Assembly (NCBI RefSeq): GCF_000379025.1
Contig: NZ_KB900623.1
Coordinates: 46,334-110,333, forward strand
Reading direction: 5' to 3'
DNA: 64,000 nt
Origin: Orenia marismortui DSM 5156
Lineage (GTDB): Bacteria > Bacillota > Halanaerobiia > Halobacteroidales > Halobacteroidaceae
Position numbers and translations under genes: made by a program. Below, piece after piece: positions 53,880 through 62,957 of this stretch (position 1 is its first letter; each line of letters begins with the position of its first letter). The notes beneath the pieces are model-generated. The model did not search any database. It saw nothing but the letters and a program-made list of their open reading frames with translations, and had not been told where the DNA came from.

Positions 53880-54422
53880 ATGAAATTAAGAAAATCTATG
53901 ATAACTTTAGTGATGTTAATGGCTATATTAGTAAGTATAGGAGTCAATACATATGCATTTACAGAATATCCAATTGGAGAAGCAAAGGAAGTTAATTACA
54001 TGCAGATTGCAGCAGTATACTTCCAATCAGTACCAATGGAACCAAATGATAAGGCTGGCTTAGCTGTAAATGAATCTGATCTTCATATTGAAGCAGATAT
54101 TGCTGCATTATTAGATAATCCATATGGTATTCCTTTTGGAGCTTGGGTTCCATATTTAACAGTAGACTATAAATTAGAAAATGTAGATACTGGTGAAGTA
54201 CAAGAAGGCACTTTCATGCCAATGGTAGCTAGTGATGGACCTCATTATGGTGCAAACGTTAAGATGATGGGAATTGGTAATTACAGGCTTACTTACATTA
54301 TACACTCACCAGCTAAACAAGATTTTCTACAACATGTTGATAAGACAACTGGTGTAGATAAGAGATTCTGGAAGAAGCCTATCAAAGTTGAGTGGGACTT
54401 CACTTATACAGGAAATATTTAA
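53880..54422 (+). CDS. P19/Tp34-family periplasmic iron-binding protein
   Basis: A 180-residue secreted protein: signal peptide ending NTYAFT, then an immunoglobulin-like metal-binding domain. Visible P19 marks are VYFQSVPMEP (Met ligand), DLHIEADI (His, Glu/Asp), PFGAWVPYLTVDYKLEN, MPMVASDGPHYGANVKM (Met, His) and YRLTYIIHSP (His). P19 binds copper and iron and works with FTR1. Directly downstream of FTR1 behind TTGGAGGGG. Part of transcription may stop at the hairpin that follows, giving more of this protein. Confidence 0.92.
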   Translation: MKLRKSMITLVMLMAILVSIGVNTYAFTEYPIGEAKEVNYMQIAAVYFQSVPMEPNDKAGLAVNESDLHIEADIAALLDNPYGIPFGAWVPYLTVDYKLENVDTGEVQEGTFMPMVASDGPHYGANVKMMGIGNYRLTYIIHSPAKQDFLQHVDKTTGVDKRFWKKPIKVEWDFTYTGNI

Positions 54423-54434
54423 TCAACTACTATA

Positions 54435-54480
54435 GACTACCCCAGGTTTTAATAATTAAACCTGGGGATTTAGTCTTTTT
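54435..54480 (+). terminator. internal terminator/attenuator after P19 gene
   Basis: CCCCAGGTTT / AAACCTGGGG, extended by GACT/AGTC, then a run of T. It lies inside the operon 18 nt before DUF2318, so it likely reduces expression of the downstream ABC part. Confidence 0.8.
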
Positions 54481-54497
54481 CGAGGGGAGTGTTATTT

Positions 54498-55781
54498 ATG
54501 TTAGAAACCTTAGCTTTAACCTTAGGTGATAGTTTAGAATTAGCAATTTTAAGTGGGTTATTATTCGGATTTATATATAAAATTCAAAGGAAGAAATTAA
54601 ATAACTATGGTTATAGTGGATTAGCTATGGCGTTTTTATTTAGTGCTTTATTAGTTTATTCATTGAATCATTTAAGAATTGCAAAGGAGATCGAAATTTT
54701 CTTATCCTTTAGTGGATTTATCTTGACTATAGTCATGATTGGATGGATTTATTATCAAAGTGCTAAATATAGAAAAGAATCTAATAACCAGAATTTGATT
54801 AATCGGGAGAGCTCTTTATTCTCAGATATTAATATCTTCTTATTTACTTTATACTTAGGAGTAAAGTTTGAAACTAGAATCTTTTTATTTCCAAAAGAGA
54901 TGACCAAAAGTGACATGCTGACAACTGGCTTTAATACTGATCTATTATTACAGTACTCTGGTGGTGTTTTAGGAGTGCTTCTAGGATTAGTTTTCGCCTT
55001 TACTTTAGTTAAAGCTCATAAGAAGTTGACAGCAGTAGCTAGTCGGAACCTGATTATTTTAGTTTATCTTATTAATTTAGTACGATTAGGTATTTTAAGT
55101 TTTTATGGATTTATAGTTAAAGGCTTTATTACAGCAACTCCAAAGCTTATCTCTAAATTAGCTCCACTTTATAATAATATTGATCATTTCTTTTATATTT
55201 TAATAGTAATAATAGTTATTTCTTTATTTATCAATCTATTCAAGAAAGAAAGCTTAGTGGACCTGACAGAGTTAAATCCTGCTGAAGGCAGAAAGATTAA
55301 AGCAGAATTTAAGAATAAAATTTTCTGGTCTAAGGCAGGGATAGTAGTACTATTATTCTGTATATCATTATTAGGAATAAATTATATCTATGCTAATCAG
55401 GAGGTAGAGTTGGTTCCTGCTATAGCTACAGAGCCAGTCGATGGTCAATTTATTATTTCTAAGGCAGATTTAGAAGATGAGGAGATACATCGTTACTCTT
55501 ATGAAACAGAATCAGGAACAATAATCAAATTTTTCTTAATTAAGAAGACCGAAGATGCTTATGGTGTTGTGTATGATGCTTGTGAAATCTGTGGAGTAGC
55601 AGGCTATTATCAACGTGAAGATGAGATAGTATGTAAGCGGTGTGATGTAGTGATGAATAAGATGACCATCAACTTCCCTGGAGGATGTAATCCAATTCCT
55701 TTACCTTATGGAGTTGATAAAGATAATATCAGAATTAATCTTAAGGAATTATTACAGAGAGAGGAATTCTTTGCGAAGTAG
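54498..55781 (+). CDS. DUF2318 membrane protein of the P19 iron system
   Basis: A protein of about 427 residues with an eight-or-so-span membrane half (residues 1-300) and a C-terminal extracytoplasmic DUF2318 domain of 110 residues with CEICGVAGYYQREDEIVC-type cysteines (CEIC, CKRC) and GGCNPIPLPY. Homologue of Campylobacter Cj1660. The Cys pairs suggest binding of a metal or cluster during iron transfer, which is inferred. ATG 54498 behind GAGGGGAGTGTTATTT; the GTG at 54489 overlaps that site. Confidence 0.88.
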   Translation: MLETLALTLGDSLELAILSGLLFGFIYKIQRKKLNNYGYSGLAMAFLFSALLVYSLNHLRIAKEIEIFLSFSGFILTIVMIGWIYYQSAKYRKESNNQNLINRESSLFSDINIFLFTLYLGVKFETRIFLFPKEMTKSDMLTTGFNTDLLLQYSGGVLGVLLGLVFAFTLVKAHKKLTAVASRNLIILVYLINLVRLGILSFYGFIVKGFITATPKLISKLAPLYNNIDHFFYILIVIIVISLFINLFKKESLVDLTELNPAEGRKIKAEFKNKIFWSKAGIVVLLFCISLLGINYIYANQEVELVPAIATEPVDGQFIISKADLEDEEIHRYSYETESGTIIKFFLIKKTEDAYGVVYDACEICGVAGYYQREDEIVCKRCDVVMNKMTINFPGGCNPIPLPYGVDKDNIRINLKELLQREEFFAK

Positions 55782-55792
55782 GAGGTGGAATC

Positions 55793-57085
55793 ATGTTTGT
55801 TAGAATGTTAAAAAGTGCTTTTACAAGAGGACTTAAATCGAAATTTTTGGCTATTTTAGCTATAACTTTTGGAGCATCTTTAGCTACAGCAATGTTAAGT
55901 GTATCTTTAGATGTTGGAGATAAGATGAACCAGGAGTTGAAATCTTATGGTTCTAATATAGTTGTAGTTCCTGAATCAGAATCATTACCAGTAGAAATTG
56001 ATGGTGTTGATTTAGATATACAAGGAGCTGATAAAGATTATATTTCAGAAGAGGATGTATCAATGATTAAGGTAATCTTCTGGCGACATAATATAGTCAA
56101 TTTAGCTCCTTATTTGAAGGTCAATGCAAGTGTTGAGGGAGAGCAGATACCTGTAATAGGTACTTGGTTTGATGATAAAATTAAGATTCCAACAGGAGAA
56201 AGATTCAGGTTTGGTATTAAGGAGCTTAAATCTTGGTGGAAGATAGATGGAAACTGGATTAAGGATGGTAAAGATAAGAATCAAGTCATGGTCGGCGAGA
56301 AGTTAGCCCATAAGTTTGATTTAAAGGTTGGTGACACTATTAGTTTAGATTTTGCTAAAGGAGAAGGTGTAGTTGCTAAAGAGGTGAAGGTAGTTGGACT
56401 TATCAATAGTGGGGATAAGGCAGAGAATCAGATTTATCTACCACTTGATTTCTTACAGAGGTCAGTAGATTTAGAGGATAAAGTTGATAAAATAGAGGTA
56501 AGTGCTTTAACTACACCAGTCAATGAGTTGGCAAGAAAGGCTCAAGCAGATCCTGAAGCATTGACTGATGAAGAATTTGAAACTTGGTACTGTACAGCAT
56601 ATGTTAGCTCAATAACTTTTCAGATAGAAGAGGCTATTCCTGGAGTTGTAGCAAAACAGGTTCGCCAAATTTCAGAATCAGAAGGAAAAGTTCTAGGTAA
56701 GATTCAATTATTGATGTTCCTAGTAACTATAGCTTCATTGATCAGCTCTGGATTAGGAATTTCAAGTATTATGACTACTAAAGTATTAGAACGGAAGAAA
56801 GAGATTGGATTATTAAAGGCTATTGGGGCTAGTGATTTCGCAGTTATATCATTATTTGTAATTGAAATTATATTGGTTGGAGTTATTGGTGGAGGATTAG
56901 GATATTACTTAGGCATTGGTTTTGCAAGCTTGATTGGACAGCAGGTATTTGGGATGGCTATTGCTGTTAAGTTGATAGTAATGCCATTTATCTTATTATT
57001 ATCAGTGCTAGTTGCTTTGCTTGGTAGTTACTCTCCATTAAGGATTGCACTAAAATTGGAACCTGCTGAAGTATTACATGGTTAA
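55793..57085 (+). CDS. FtsX/MacB-like ABC permease 1 of the iron system
   Basis: A 430-residue protein with one N-terminal span (LAILAITFGASLATAMLSVSL), a large extracytoplasmic domain (residues about 45-290) and three C-terminal spans with the FtsX signature (ERKKEIGLLKAIGASD; LEPAEVL). It matches Cj1661-type permeases, which with the next protein and the ATPase form a non-canonical ABC unit. GTGGAATC spacing behind GTAGGAGGTGG; 11 bp after DUF2318. Confidence 0.88.
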   Translation: MFVRMLKSAFTRGLKSKFLAILAITFGASLATAMLSVSLDVGDKMNQELKSYGSNIVVVPESESLPVEIDGVDLDIQGADKDYISEEDVSMIKVIFWRHNIVNLAPYLKVNASVEGEQIPVIGTWFDDKIKIPTGERFRFGIKELKSWWKIDGNWIKDGKDKNQVMVGEKLAHKFDLKVGDTISLDFAKGEGVVAKEVKVVGLINSGDKAENQIYLPLDFLQRSVDLEDKVDKIEVSALTTPVNELARKAQADPEALTDEEFETWYCTAYVSSITFQIEEAIPGVVAKQVRQISESEGKVLGKIQLLMFLVTIASLISSGLGISSIMTTKVLERKKEIGLLKAIGASDFAVISLFVIEIILVGVIGGGLGYYLGIGFASLIGQQVFGMAIAVKLIVMPFILLLSVLVALLGSYSPLRIALKLEPAEVLHG

Positions 57086-57097
57086 GGATGTGATGTT

Positions 57098-58261
57098 ATG
57101 AAAAAGTGGAAGATGTTCTTTAGAATGATATCTCAGGCACTAAAGGAGAGAAAATCAAGGGTAGCGATTGTATTTTTTGCTATAGTAGTTGGAATTGGAG
57201 TGATCTCTGCTCTATTTAGTGTTTATTATGATATTAATATTAAGATGAGTAAGGAATTAAGAACTTATGGGGCAAATTTAGCTTTAAAACCTAGTGTTGA
57301 TACTTCTCAAGAGATTCTCCTTGAAGATTTAGAGCAGGTAGTTGCAGAATTTAGCCAAGAAGAGTTAATTGGTTATAGACCTAACCTTTATGGGATAGCA
57401 GAGGTAGAGTCTAAGAAGTCGGTATTTAAAAGTACTAAACCTGTGGTTTTAGTAGGTACTTGGTTTGAGCAAATTGCTAAGATTAATCCTTACTGGCAGG
57501 TTGAAGGTGAATTACCTATAAATCATGATATTAAGGATGAAGTAGTTATTGGACAAGATGTTGCTGAAAAATTAGGATATGATATAGGTGATGAATTGAA
57601 GCTTGCTACCAAGAATACTTGGGGTAGTGAGAAGTTTATGGTTACTGCTATAGTAGAGACTGGAGATGATGCTGATAGCCGTATCTTTGTCAATCTGTCA
57701 GTAGCTGAAAGATTATTGGATACAGAAGGTAAGATTAATACAGCTTACTTGAGTGTAATTAGTAAGGGAGAAGATTTAAGGACTAAAGTAACTGAGATAA
57801 ATGAAAAGTTATCATCAGTAGGTTTAGAGACTATTCAAAAGATTGCCAAATCTGAAGCAAAGGTTTTAGATAAGATTAAATCATTAATGTACTTAGTTGT
57901 AATGGTAATTTTGTTATCTACTATTCTTTGTGTATCAACGACCATGATGACAATAGTTGCTGAACGTAAAGAGGAGATTGCCCTCAAGAAGGCTTTGGGT
58001 GCTGATAGTAAAGATGTAATAATTGAATTCTTAATGGAAGCAATTATCTTAGGTGGAGTCGGTGGTTTGATCGGTTATGGTTTAGGATTCTTAGGAGCAC
58101 AGTTAATTGGAAAGAGTGTCTTTGCTTCAGCTATCTCCTTTAGAAGTATGGTGCTGTTCTCTTCCTTTATCTTATCAATTGTGGTCTCCTGTATAGCATC
58201 TACTTTACCAGTAAGTAGAGTAGTGGATATCGACCCAGCAGTTACGTTGAAGGGAGAATGA
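57098..58261 (+). CDS. FtsX/MacB-like ABC permease 2 of the iron system
   Basis: A 387-residue paralogue of the previous protein: N-terminal span (AIVFFAIVVGIGVISALFSV), extracytoplasmic domain, three C-terminal spans, and ERKEEIALKKALGADSKDV plus VVDIDPAVTLKGE. The two permeases probably heterodimerise. It starts 12 bp after permease 1. A palindromic repeat separates it from the ATPase gene, an insertion that may disturb coupling. Confidence 0.88.
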   Translation: MKKWKMFFRMISQALKERKSRVAIVFFAIVVGIGVISALFSVYYDINIKMSKELRTYGANLALKPSVDTSQEILLEDLEQVVAEFSQEELIGYRPNLYGIAEVESKKSVFKSTKPVVLVGTWFEQIAKINPYWQVEGELPINHDIKDEVVIGQDVAEKLGYDIGDELKLATKNTWGSEKFMVTAIVETGDDADSRIFVNLSVAERLLDTEGKINTAYLSVISKGEDLRTKVTEINEKLSSVGLETIQKIAKSEAKVLDKIKSLMYLVVMVILLSTILCVSTTMMTIVAERKEEIALKKALGADSKDVIIEFLMEAIILGGVGGLIGYGLGFLGAQLIGKSVFASAISFRSMVLFSSFILSIVVSCIASTLPVSRVVDIDPAVTLKGE

Positions 58262-58430
58262 TTAACGTACAATGTACAGTTTACAATTGACAATTAAAAT
58301 CTTTAAAGCCAATTCATAATAAGAAATTAATGCAATATTTGATTACCTATAGTTTAATTAATTTTCTGAAGAATTTAATCTTTTAATTGTAAATTATACA
58401 TTGACAATTGTAAATTATAAAGGCGAGGTG
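58262..58430. repeat. AT-rich palindromic element inside the iron operon
   Basis: ACAATGTACAGTTTACAATTG and AATTGTAAATTATACATTGAC with the repeated word ACAATTG/CAATTGTAAATTATA are inverted repeats about 100 bp apart. It resembles the elements at 20965 and 21484 and separates the permease and ATPase genes. Confidence 0.65.
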
Positions 58431-58436
58431 TTAAAG

Positions 58437-59087
58437 ATGGGTTTAATTACATTAGAGAGTGTATCAAAGATTTATGAGGGTGATGTAAGAGCCTTAGATG
58501 ATGTGAGTTTAGAGATCAAGCATGGTGAATGGATCTCTGTTATGGGACCTTCAGGTTCTGGTAAGAGTACAATGTTGAATTTGATTGGCTGTATGGATAC
58601 CCCAAGTTTAGGTGCAGTTAAGATAGATGGAATTGATATATCTCAATTGAATAAAAAAGAACTAACAAAAGTACGACGTGAAAAGATAGGATTAGTCTTT
58701 CAACAGTTTCATTTGGTACCTTATCTTACAGCTGTAGAGAATGTAATGGTAGCTCAATATTATCATAGTATGGCTGATGAAGAAGAAGCATTAAAAGCTT
58801 TAGAAAGAGTTGGCCTAGATCATCGTGCTAATCATCTACCTAAAGAATTATCTGGTGGGGAGCAGCAAAGGGTATGTATTGCTAGGGCATTAATTAATTA
58901 TCCTAAATTAATCTTGGCTGATGAACCGACAGGTAATTTGGATAAAGAGAATGAACGAATAGTACTGGATTTATTTGAAGAGTTACATGAACAAGGTCAT
59001 AGTATTATGATGGTAACCCATGATCCTAAAGTTGGTCAGTTGGCTGAAAGACAGATTAATTTAGAGTATGGGAAATTGGCAAAGTAG
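58437..59087 (+). CDS. ABC ATPase of the iron system (LolD/MacB-like)
   Basis: A 216-residue ATPase with Walker A MGPSGSGKSTMLNLIG, Q-loop VFQQFHLVPYLT, signature LSGGEQQRVCIARAL, Walker B LILADEPTGNLD and switch MVTHD. The LolD/MacB class pairs with FtsX-type permeases. Homologue of Cj1663. ATG 58437 follows GGCGAGGTG; upstream in-frame codons from 58401 lie in the repeat and are unlikely to be translated. Confidence 0.92.
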   Translation: MGLITLESVSKIYEGDVRALDDVSLEIKHGEWISVMGPSGSGKSTMLNLIGCMDTPSLGAVKIDGIDISQLNKKELTKVRREKIGLVFQQFHLVPYLTAVENVMVAQYYHSMADEEEALKALERVGLDHRANHLPKELSGGEQQRVCIARALINYPKLILADEPTGNLDKENERIVLDLFEELHEQGHSIMMVTHDPKVGQLAERQINLEYGKLAK

Positions 59088-59159
59088 GAAGTTGTTAATC
59101 TTTGTACTACTAACCTTTCACTGCTTACTAATCACTGATTTATAAAGGAGGTTATAAAA

Positions 59160-59837
59160 ATGAAGAGGTTATCTAGTATATTATTAAGTTTAGTCTTATT
59201 TTTTGGAGGAATGGTTCCGACAGCATCTGCAAATAGTAAATATCGTGATGGTAAATATATTGCTTATGTAGCAGATGAGCATGGGGATATAGTGATTGAG
59301 CTAACTATAAATCGAGCTAAAATTGATAAGGTTGAGATTATTAGCCCGATAAAAAATGATAATTATCCGAATAAAGCAGCAATAGAATTTTATAATAAAT
59401 TTCCTCAAGAGGTAGTTGATAAGCAATCTAATGAAGTTGATTTAATCTCAGGTGCAACAAAAAGTTATAATCAATATAGAAAGGCTACTGATATTGCTTT
59501 AGCTATAGCTTCAGGAAGATATGAGGGTAATGTATACTATGGAATTGCTAAAGATTATAAGGATCATGGTTATGTTTTATTAGAAGTAACAATTGAAGAA
59601 GATTTAATTAAAGATGTAGAGATTATTCCTGCTAGAGATGAAAAGATAGAAGAATTAGCAGGAAATAAAGGATTAAGATATCCATACTATCCTGCTAAGA
59701 AACTTTATAAAGATTTTCCTAAAACAGTTGTGAAAGAGCAATCCACAGATATAGATATAGTCTCTGGTGCTACTGTTAGTACTAAGGCATATAATGATGC
59801 TTTGAAGCGGGCTTTAGAACAAGCCGGATTAAATTAG
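59160..59837 (+). CDS. secreted protein with two FMN-binding domains
   Basis: A 225-residue exported protein: signal peptide ending ASANS, then two FMN_bind domains in tandem (about 30-115 and 120-225), each closing with the flavinylation motif SGAT (LISGATKSYN and VSGATVSTKAYNDAL) whose Thr receives FMN by ApbE. Located at the end of the iron operon it may reduce ferric iron outside the membrane, or pass electrons to DUF2318; Campylobacter has thioredoxin-like proteins at this position. Reductase role is inferred. Behind AAAGGAGG. Confidence 0.85.
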   Translation: MKRLSSILLSLVLFFGGMVPTASANSKYRDGKYIAYVADEHGDIVIELTINRAKIDKVEIISPIKNDNYPNKAAIEFYNKFPQEVVDKQSNEVDLISGATKSYNQYRKATDIALAIASGRYEGNVYYGIAKDYKDHGYVLLEVTIEEDLIKDVEIIPARDEKIEELAGNKGLRYPYYPAKKLYKDFPKTVVKEQSTDIDIVSGATVSTKAYNDALKRALEQAGLN

Positions 59838-59847
59838 TAAAACTTTT

Positions 59848-59877
59848 AAGTAACCCGATTCATCGGGTTACTTTTTT
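59848..59877 (+). terminator. terminator of the iron operon
   Basis: AAGTAACCCGAT / ATCGGGTTACTT with a 2-nt gap and a T-run. Confidence 0.92.
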
Positions 59878-60035
59878 GTTTAGGGAAATTAGGCTTTTTT
59901 AGAGGTTGTGGATAACTTTTGATTTTATTTATTTAAAACATCAGAACGCTTTCTAATCCCCTTTTCATCTCAAGAGGGGGAAGAGTTTGACTTTTTAATT
60001 ATCTAGGAAATTGTTTGATTTATAACTTAGCAAAT

Positions 60036-60075
60036 ATTAAAACATAGTAAATCTACAGATTTACTATGTTTTAAT
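60036..60075. terminator. 19-bp perfect hairpin in a gene-free gap
   Basis: ATTAAAACATAGTAAATCT and its exact complement are separated by AC. Each arm ends in a short A- or T-run, so it could terminate in both directions. No gene is seen at 59880-60035; a small RNA is conceivable. Confidence 0.6.
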
Positions 60076-60106
60076 ATGGAACTATAGCCATTATTTTATT
60101 TATGTA

Positions 60107-60164
60107 TTGACTTCTAAAAAAGTATCCTTTATAATAATGGTAGAATAAATGAGAATGATTTTTA
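60107..60164 (+). promoter_or_regulatory. feo promoter with Fur-like box
   Basis: TTGACT (60107-60112), 17 nt, TATAAT (60130-60135). TGAGAAT G ATTTTTA (60150-60164) is a partial Fur-type match, and GGTTATCATTGG (60169-60180) another half. Confidence 0.7.
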
Positions 60165-60211
60165 TTTTGGTTATCATTGGAAACCGTTATCAATATATAG
60201 GAGGGACTAGT

Positions 60212-60427
60212 ATGACTTTAGCAGATGTGAAAAGAGGAGATAAATTTCAGATTGAATTTATTCCTGATGACAAGATAAGAGCGCAGGCTATGAGGTTTGG
60301 AATTTCAGAAGGTTCTAAAGTTATTTGTCAAGAGAAAATACCAGGTGGACCAGTAATTTTAAAGAGAAACTTACAGGAAATTGCAATTGGAAGGAAATTA
60401 GCAGAAAAGATTAAGGTTGGAAAGTGA
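60212..60427 (+). CDS. feoA: FeoA, ferrous iron transport accessory protein
   Basis: A 71-residue SH3-like protein: MTLADVKRGDKFQIEFIPDD, RAQAMRFGISEGSKVICQEK, GGPVILKRNLQEIAIGRKLA. FeoA supports the FeoB ferrous-iron channel in the cytoplasm. ATG 60212 follows TAGGAGGGACTAG; an upstream ATG at 60149 would lie inside the operator region and is rejected. FeoB lies 600 bp downstream beyond four tandem repeats. Confidence 0.92.
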   Translation: MTLADVKRGDKFQIEFIPDDKIRAQAMRFGISEGSKVICQEKIPGGPVILKRNLQEIAIGRKLAEKIKVGK

Positions 60428-60440
60428 TAAAATAGAAAAG

Positions 60441-60968
60441 TAAGCAACTAGATATAAAATAAGAGATAAGTAATAGGAGGAAGAAATGTAATGGACTGTT
60501 GTAGGGAATAAAAATGATATTTTTTTAGGTCATTTTTAGACCACGAAGTGTTCAAAGAACACGGAGGAAATAAGTAAGCGACTAGATATAAAATAAGAGA
60601 TAAGCAATAGGAGGAAGAAATGTAATGGACTGTTGTAGGGAATAAAAATGATATTTTTTTAGGTCATTTTTAGACCACGAAGTGTTCAAAGAACACGGAG
60701 GAAATAAGTAAGCAACTAGATATAAAATAAGAGATAAGTAATAGGAGGAAGAAATGTAATGGACTGTTGTAGGGAATAAAAATGATATTTTTTTAGGTCA
60801 TTTTTAGACCACGAAGTGTTCAAAGAACACGGAGGAAATAAGTAAGCGACTAGATATAAAATAAGAGATAAGCAATAGGAGGAAGAAATGTAATGGACTG
60901 TTGTAGGGAATAAAAATGATATTTTTTAGGTCATTTTTAGACCACGAAGTGTTCAAAGAACACGGAGG
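60441..60968 (+). repeat. four 134-bp tandem repeats between feoA and feoB, each with mini-ORF and hairpin
   Basis: Units start at 60441, 60575, 60709 and 60843 and are nearly identical (TAAGCAACT alternates with TAAGCGACT). Each has AGGAGG, then ATGTAA, then ATGGACTGTTGTAGGGAATAA (M-D-C-C-R-E-stop at 60491, 60625, 60759, 60893), a T-rich stretch, and a hairpin CACGAAGTGTTC...GAACACGGAGG. The start of feoB (ATGGATTGCTGTAA, also M-D-C-C, with similar leader) looks like the parent of the repeated start site. No CRISPR features. Confidence 0.93.
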
Positions 60969-61025
60969 CAAATAGAAGGCAATAAATCTAAAAATAATTA
61001 GTAAACTATGGGAGGCGGAGATATA

Positions 61026-62876
61026 ATGGATTGCTGTAATATAAGTCATCAGATTGATATACCAGAAGGTAGTAAAAAGATTGTATTAGCAGGTAACCCT
61101 AATGTAGGGAAGTCTATATTTTTTAACTCTTTTACAGGAATTTATGTAGATGTATCTAACTATCCAGGAACAACTTTGGATATTAGTTCAGGAAAGTATG
61201 AAGATGATGTTGTTATTGATACGCCGGGAGTTTATGGAGTATCATCATTTAATGATGAAGAGATTGTAGCAAGAGATGTTATTGCTTCAGCTGATGTAGT
61301 AGTAAATATCGTTGATGCAGTACATTTAGAAAGAGATTTGTTCTTAACTCAACAGGTTATTGATATGGGGATTCCAGTAGTAGTAGCTTTAAATATGATG
61401 GATGAAGCTCAAAAACATGGCTTAGAAATAGATGTTGATGCTTTGAGTAAAGAGTTAGGAGTACCGGTTATTCCAACAACGGCTACCAAGGGAGAAGGAC
61501 TATCAAAAGTAAAAGAGGCTGTTTGGACTGCTAGTACTGGTAATAGTAGTTTAGAGTTAGAAGATGAACTAGAAGATGTAAAGTTCAAAGGTGTTAATCG
61601 TGCAGAGGCTTTATTAATTTTAGAAGGCGATCCTCATGTAGCTGAGAAATATAGTATAGAAGTTTTAGAACATAGAGAAGAAATATATCGTGCCAGAAGA
61701 GAAAGAGTAAATAATATTGTTGATAAGGTAGTTACTGAGACTAATGAAGGAACAAGTTTAAGAACAACTATAGGTCGATTGATGCTGAGGCCATTAACAG
61801 GTATACCAATGCTATTATTAGCTTTATATGGATTATATCAGTTTGTTGGGGTATTTATAGCTCAGACAGTGGTAGGGATTACAGAAGAGACCATCTTTAT
61901 TGAGACCTATGAGCCTTTCATTAGAGGGATTGTAGCTAATATAGTTGATCCAGCTTCATTGATTGGTCAATTATTAATAGGAGAGTTTGGAATATTTACA
62001 ATGGCTATCACTTATACTTTTGGCTTACTACTTCCATTGGTTATTGGCTTTTATCTCTTCTTAGCGATTTTAGAGGATTCAGGTTACTTACCAAGAATTG
62101 CGGCTTTAGTTGATAGAATGCTGACATCTTTAGGATTGAATGGTAGAGCTATTATTCCAATGTTATTAGGGTTTGGTTGTGTAACTATGGCTACAATTAC
62201 AACTAGATTACTAGGTTCTAAACGTGAACGGATTATTGCAGTATTCTTATTAGGATTAGCGATTCCTTGTTCAGCCCAATTAGGGGTTATTGCAGGATTG
62301 ATTGCTCCTTTAGGTGCTAAATTCTTTATGATTTATGTTGCTGCTATTTTTGTTGTTTATGTTTTAGCAGGAACTTTCTTAAATAAGATATTACCTGGTG
62401 AGTCTACAGATTTATTAATTGATTTACCACCACTTCGCTTGCCAAGAATTACTAATGTTATGCAAAAGACCTTTATCAAGTCTAAATCTTTTATTAAAGA
62501 AGCAGGTCCAATCTTTGCATTTGGTGCAGTAGCAATTACTTTAATGCAAGAGTTTGGAATCTTAGAGGCTATTCAAAATGCAGTAGCACCAATAACTGTA
62601 GGGTGGCTAGAACTGCCTAAAGAAGCTGCTACAGCATTTATCATGGGAATTGTTCGTCGTGACTTTGGGGCAGCAGGTTTAACAGATTTGGCTATGACAT
62701 CAGCACAGACTACAGTAGCTTTAATTACAATTACATTATTTGTTCCATGTATCGCAGCAATGCTAATTATGATCAAAGAGAGAAGCTGGAAAGAAAGCAT
62801 TTATATCTGGTTTGGAAGCTGGATTACAGCCTTTGTGACAGGTGGTATTGTAGCTAAGTTGTTGGCCTTATTTTAA
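61026..62876 (+). CDS. feoB: FeoB ferrous iron transporter
   Basis: A 616-residue inner-membrane Fe(II) transporter. N-terminal GTPase domain: G1 GNPNVGKS, G2 region NYPGTT, G3 DTPGVYG, G4 NMMD; then a GDI-type helical segment and two gate (nucleoside-recognition) domains with GFGCVTMATITTRLLGSKRE and FIMGIVRRDFGAAGLTD (conserved Cys and Arg-Arg-Asp). Somewhat short but complete. ATG 61026 is chosen since GGAGGCGGAG precedes it; ATG 61008 would swallow that site. The MDCC N terminus is mirrored in the tandem repeats upstream. Confidence 0.93.
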   Translation: MDCCNISHQIDIPEGSKKIVLAGNPNVGKSIFFNSFTGIYVDVSNYPGTTLDISSGKYEDDVVIDTPGVYGVSSFNDEEIVARDVIASADVVVNIVDAVHLERDLFLTQQVIDMGIPVVVALNMMDEAQKHGLEIDVDALSKELGVPVIPTTATKGEGLSKVKEAVWTASTGNSSLELEDELEDVKFKGVNRAEALLILEGDPHVAEKYSIEVLEHREEIYRARRERVNNIVDKVVTETNEGTSLRTTIGRLMLRPLTGIPMLLLALYGLYQFVGVFIAQTVVGITEETIFIETYEPFIRGIVANIVDPASLIGQLLIGEFGIFTMAITYTFGLLLPLVIGFYLFLAILEDSGYLPRIAALVDRMLTSLGLNGRAIIPMLLGFGCVTMATITTRLLGSKRERIIAVFLLGLAIPCSAQLGVIAGLIAPLGAKFFMIYVAAIFVVYVLAGTFLNKILPGESTDLLIDLPPLRLPRITNVMQKTFIKSKSFIKEAGPIFAFGAVAITLMQEFGILEAIQNAVAPITVGWLELPKEAATAFIMGIVRRDFGAAGLTDLAMTSAQTTVALITITLFVPCIAAMLIMIKERSWKESIYIWFGSWITAFVTGGIVAKLLALF

Positions 62877-62897
62877 TAGAAGTAAATGAAAGTGTGG

Positions 62898-62941
62898 GTG
62901 TGAGTAGTTTCTAAAACTAGCTTATTACTCACACTTTTTTA
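62898..62941 (+). terminator. terminator after feoB
   Basis: GTGTGAGTA / TACTCACAC around a loop containing AGTTTCTAAAACT, then TTTTTT. The Cys-rich gene at 63092 lies beyond it. Confidence 0.85.
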
Positions 62942-62957
62942 ATTTTTAAGTTAGATT

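Noticed and set aside
60441-60968. Regular repeats that might be a CRISPR array
   Set aside because: Whole 134-bp units repeat with no unique spacers between short repeats, and no cas gene is near.
61008-61025. feoB start at ATG 61008
   Set aside because: It would place the only good Shine-Dalgarno (GGAGGCGGAG) inside the coding region; ATG 61026 fits.
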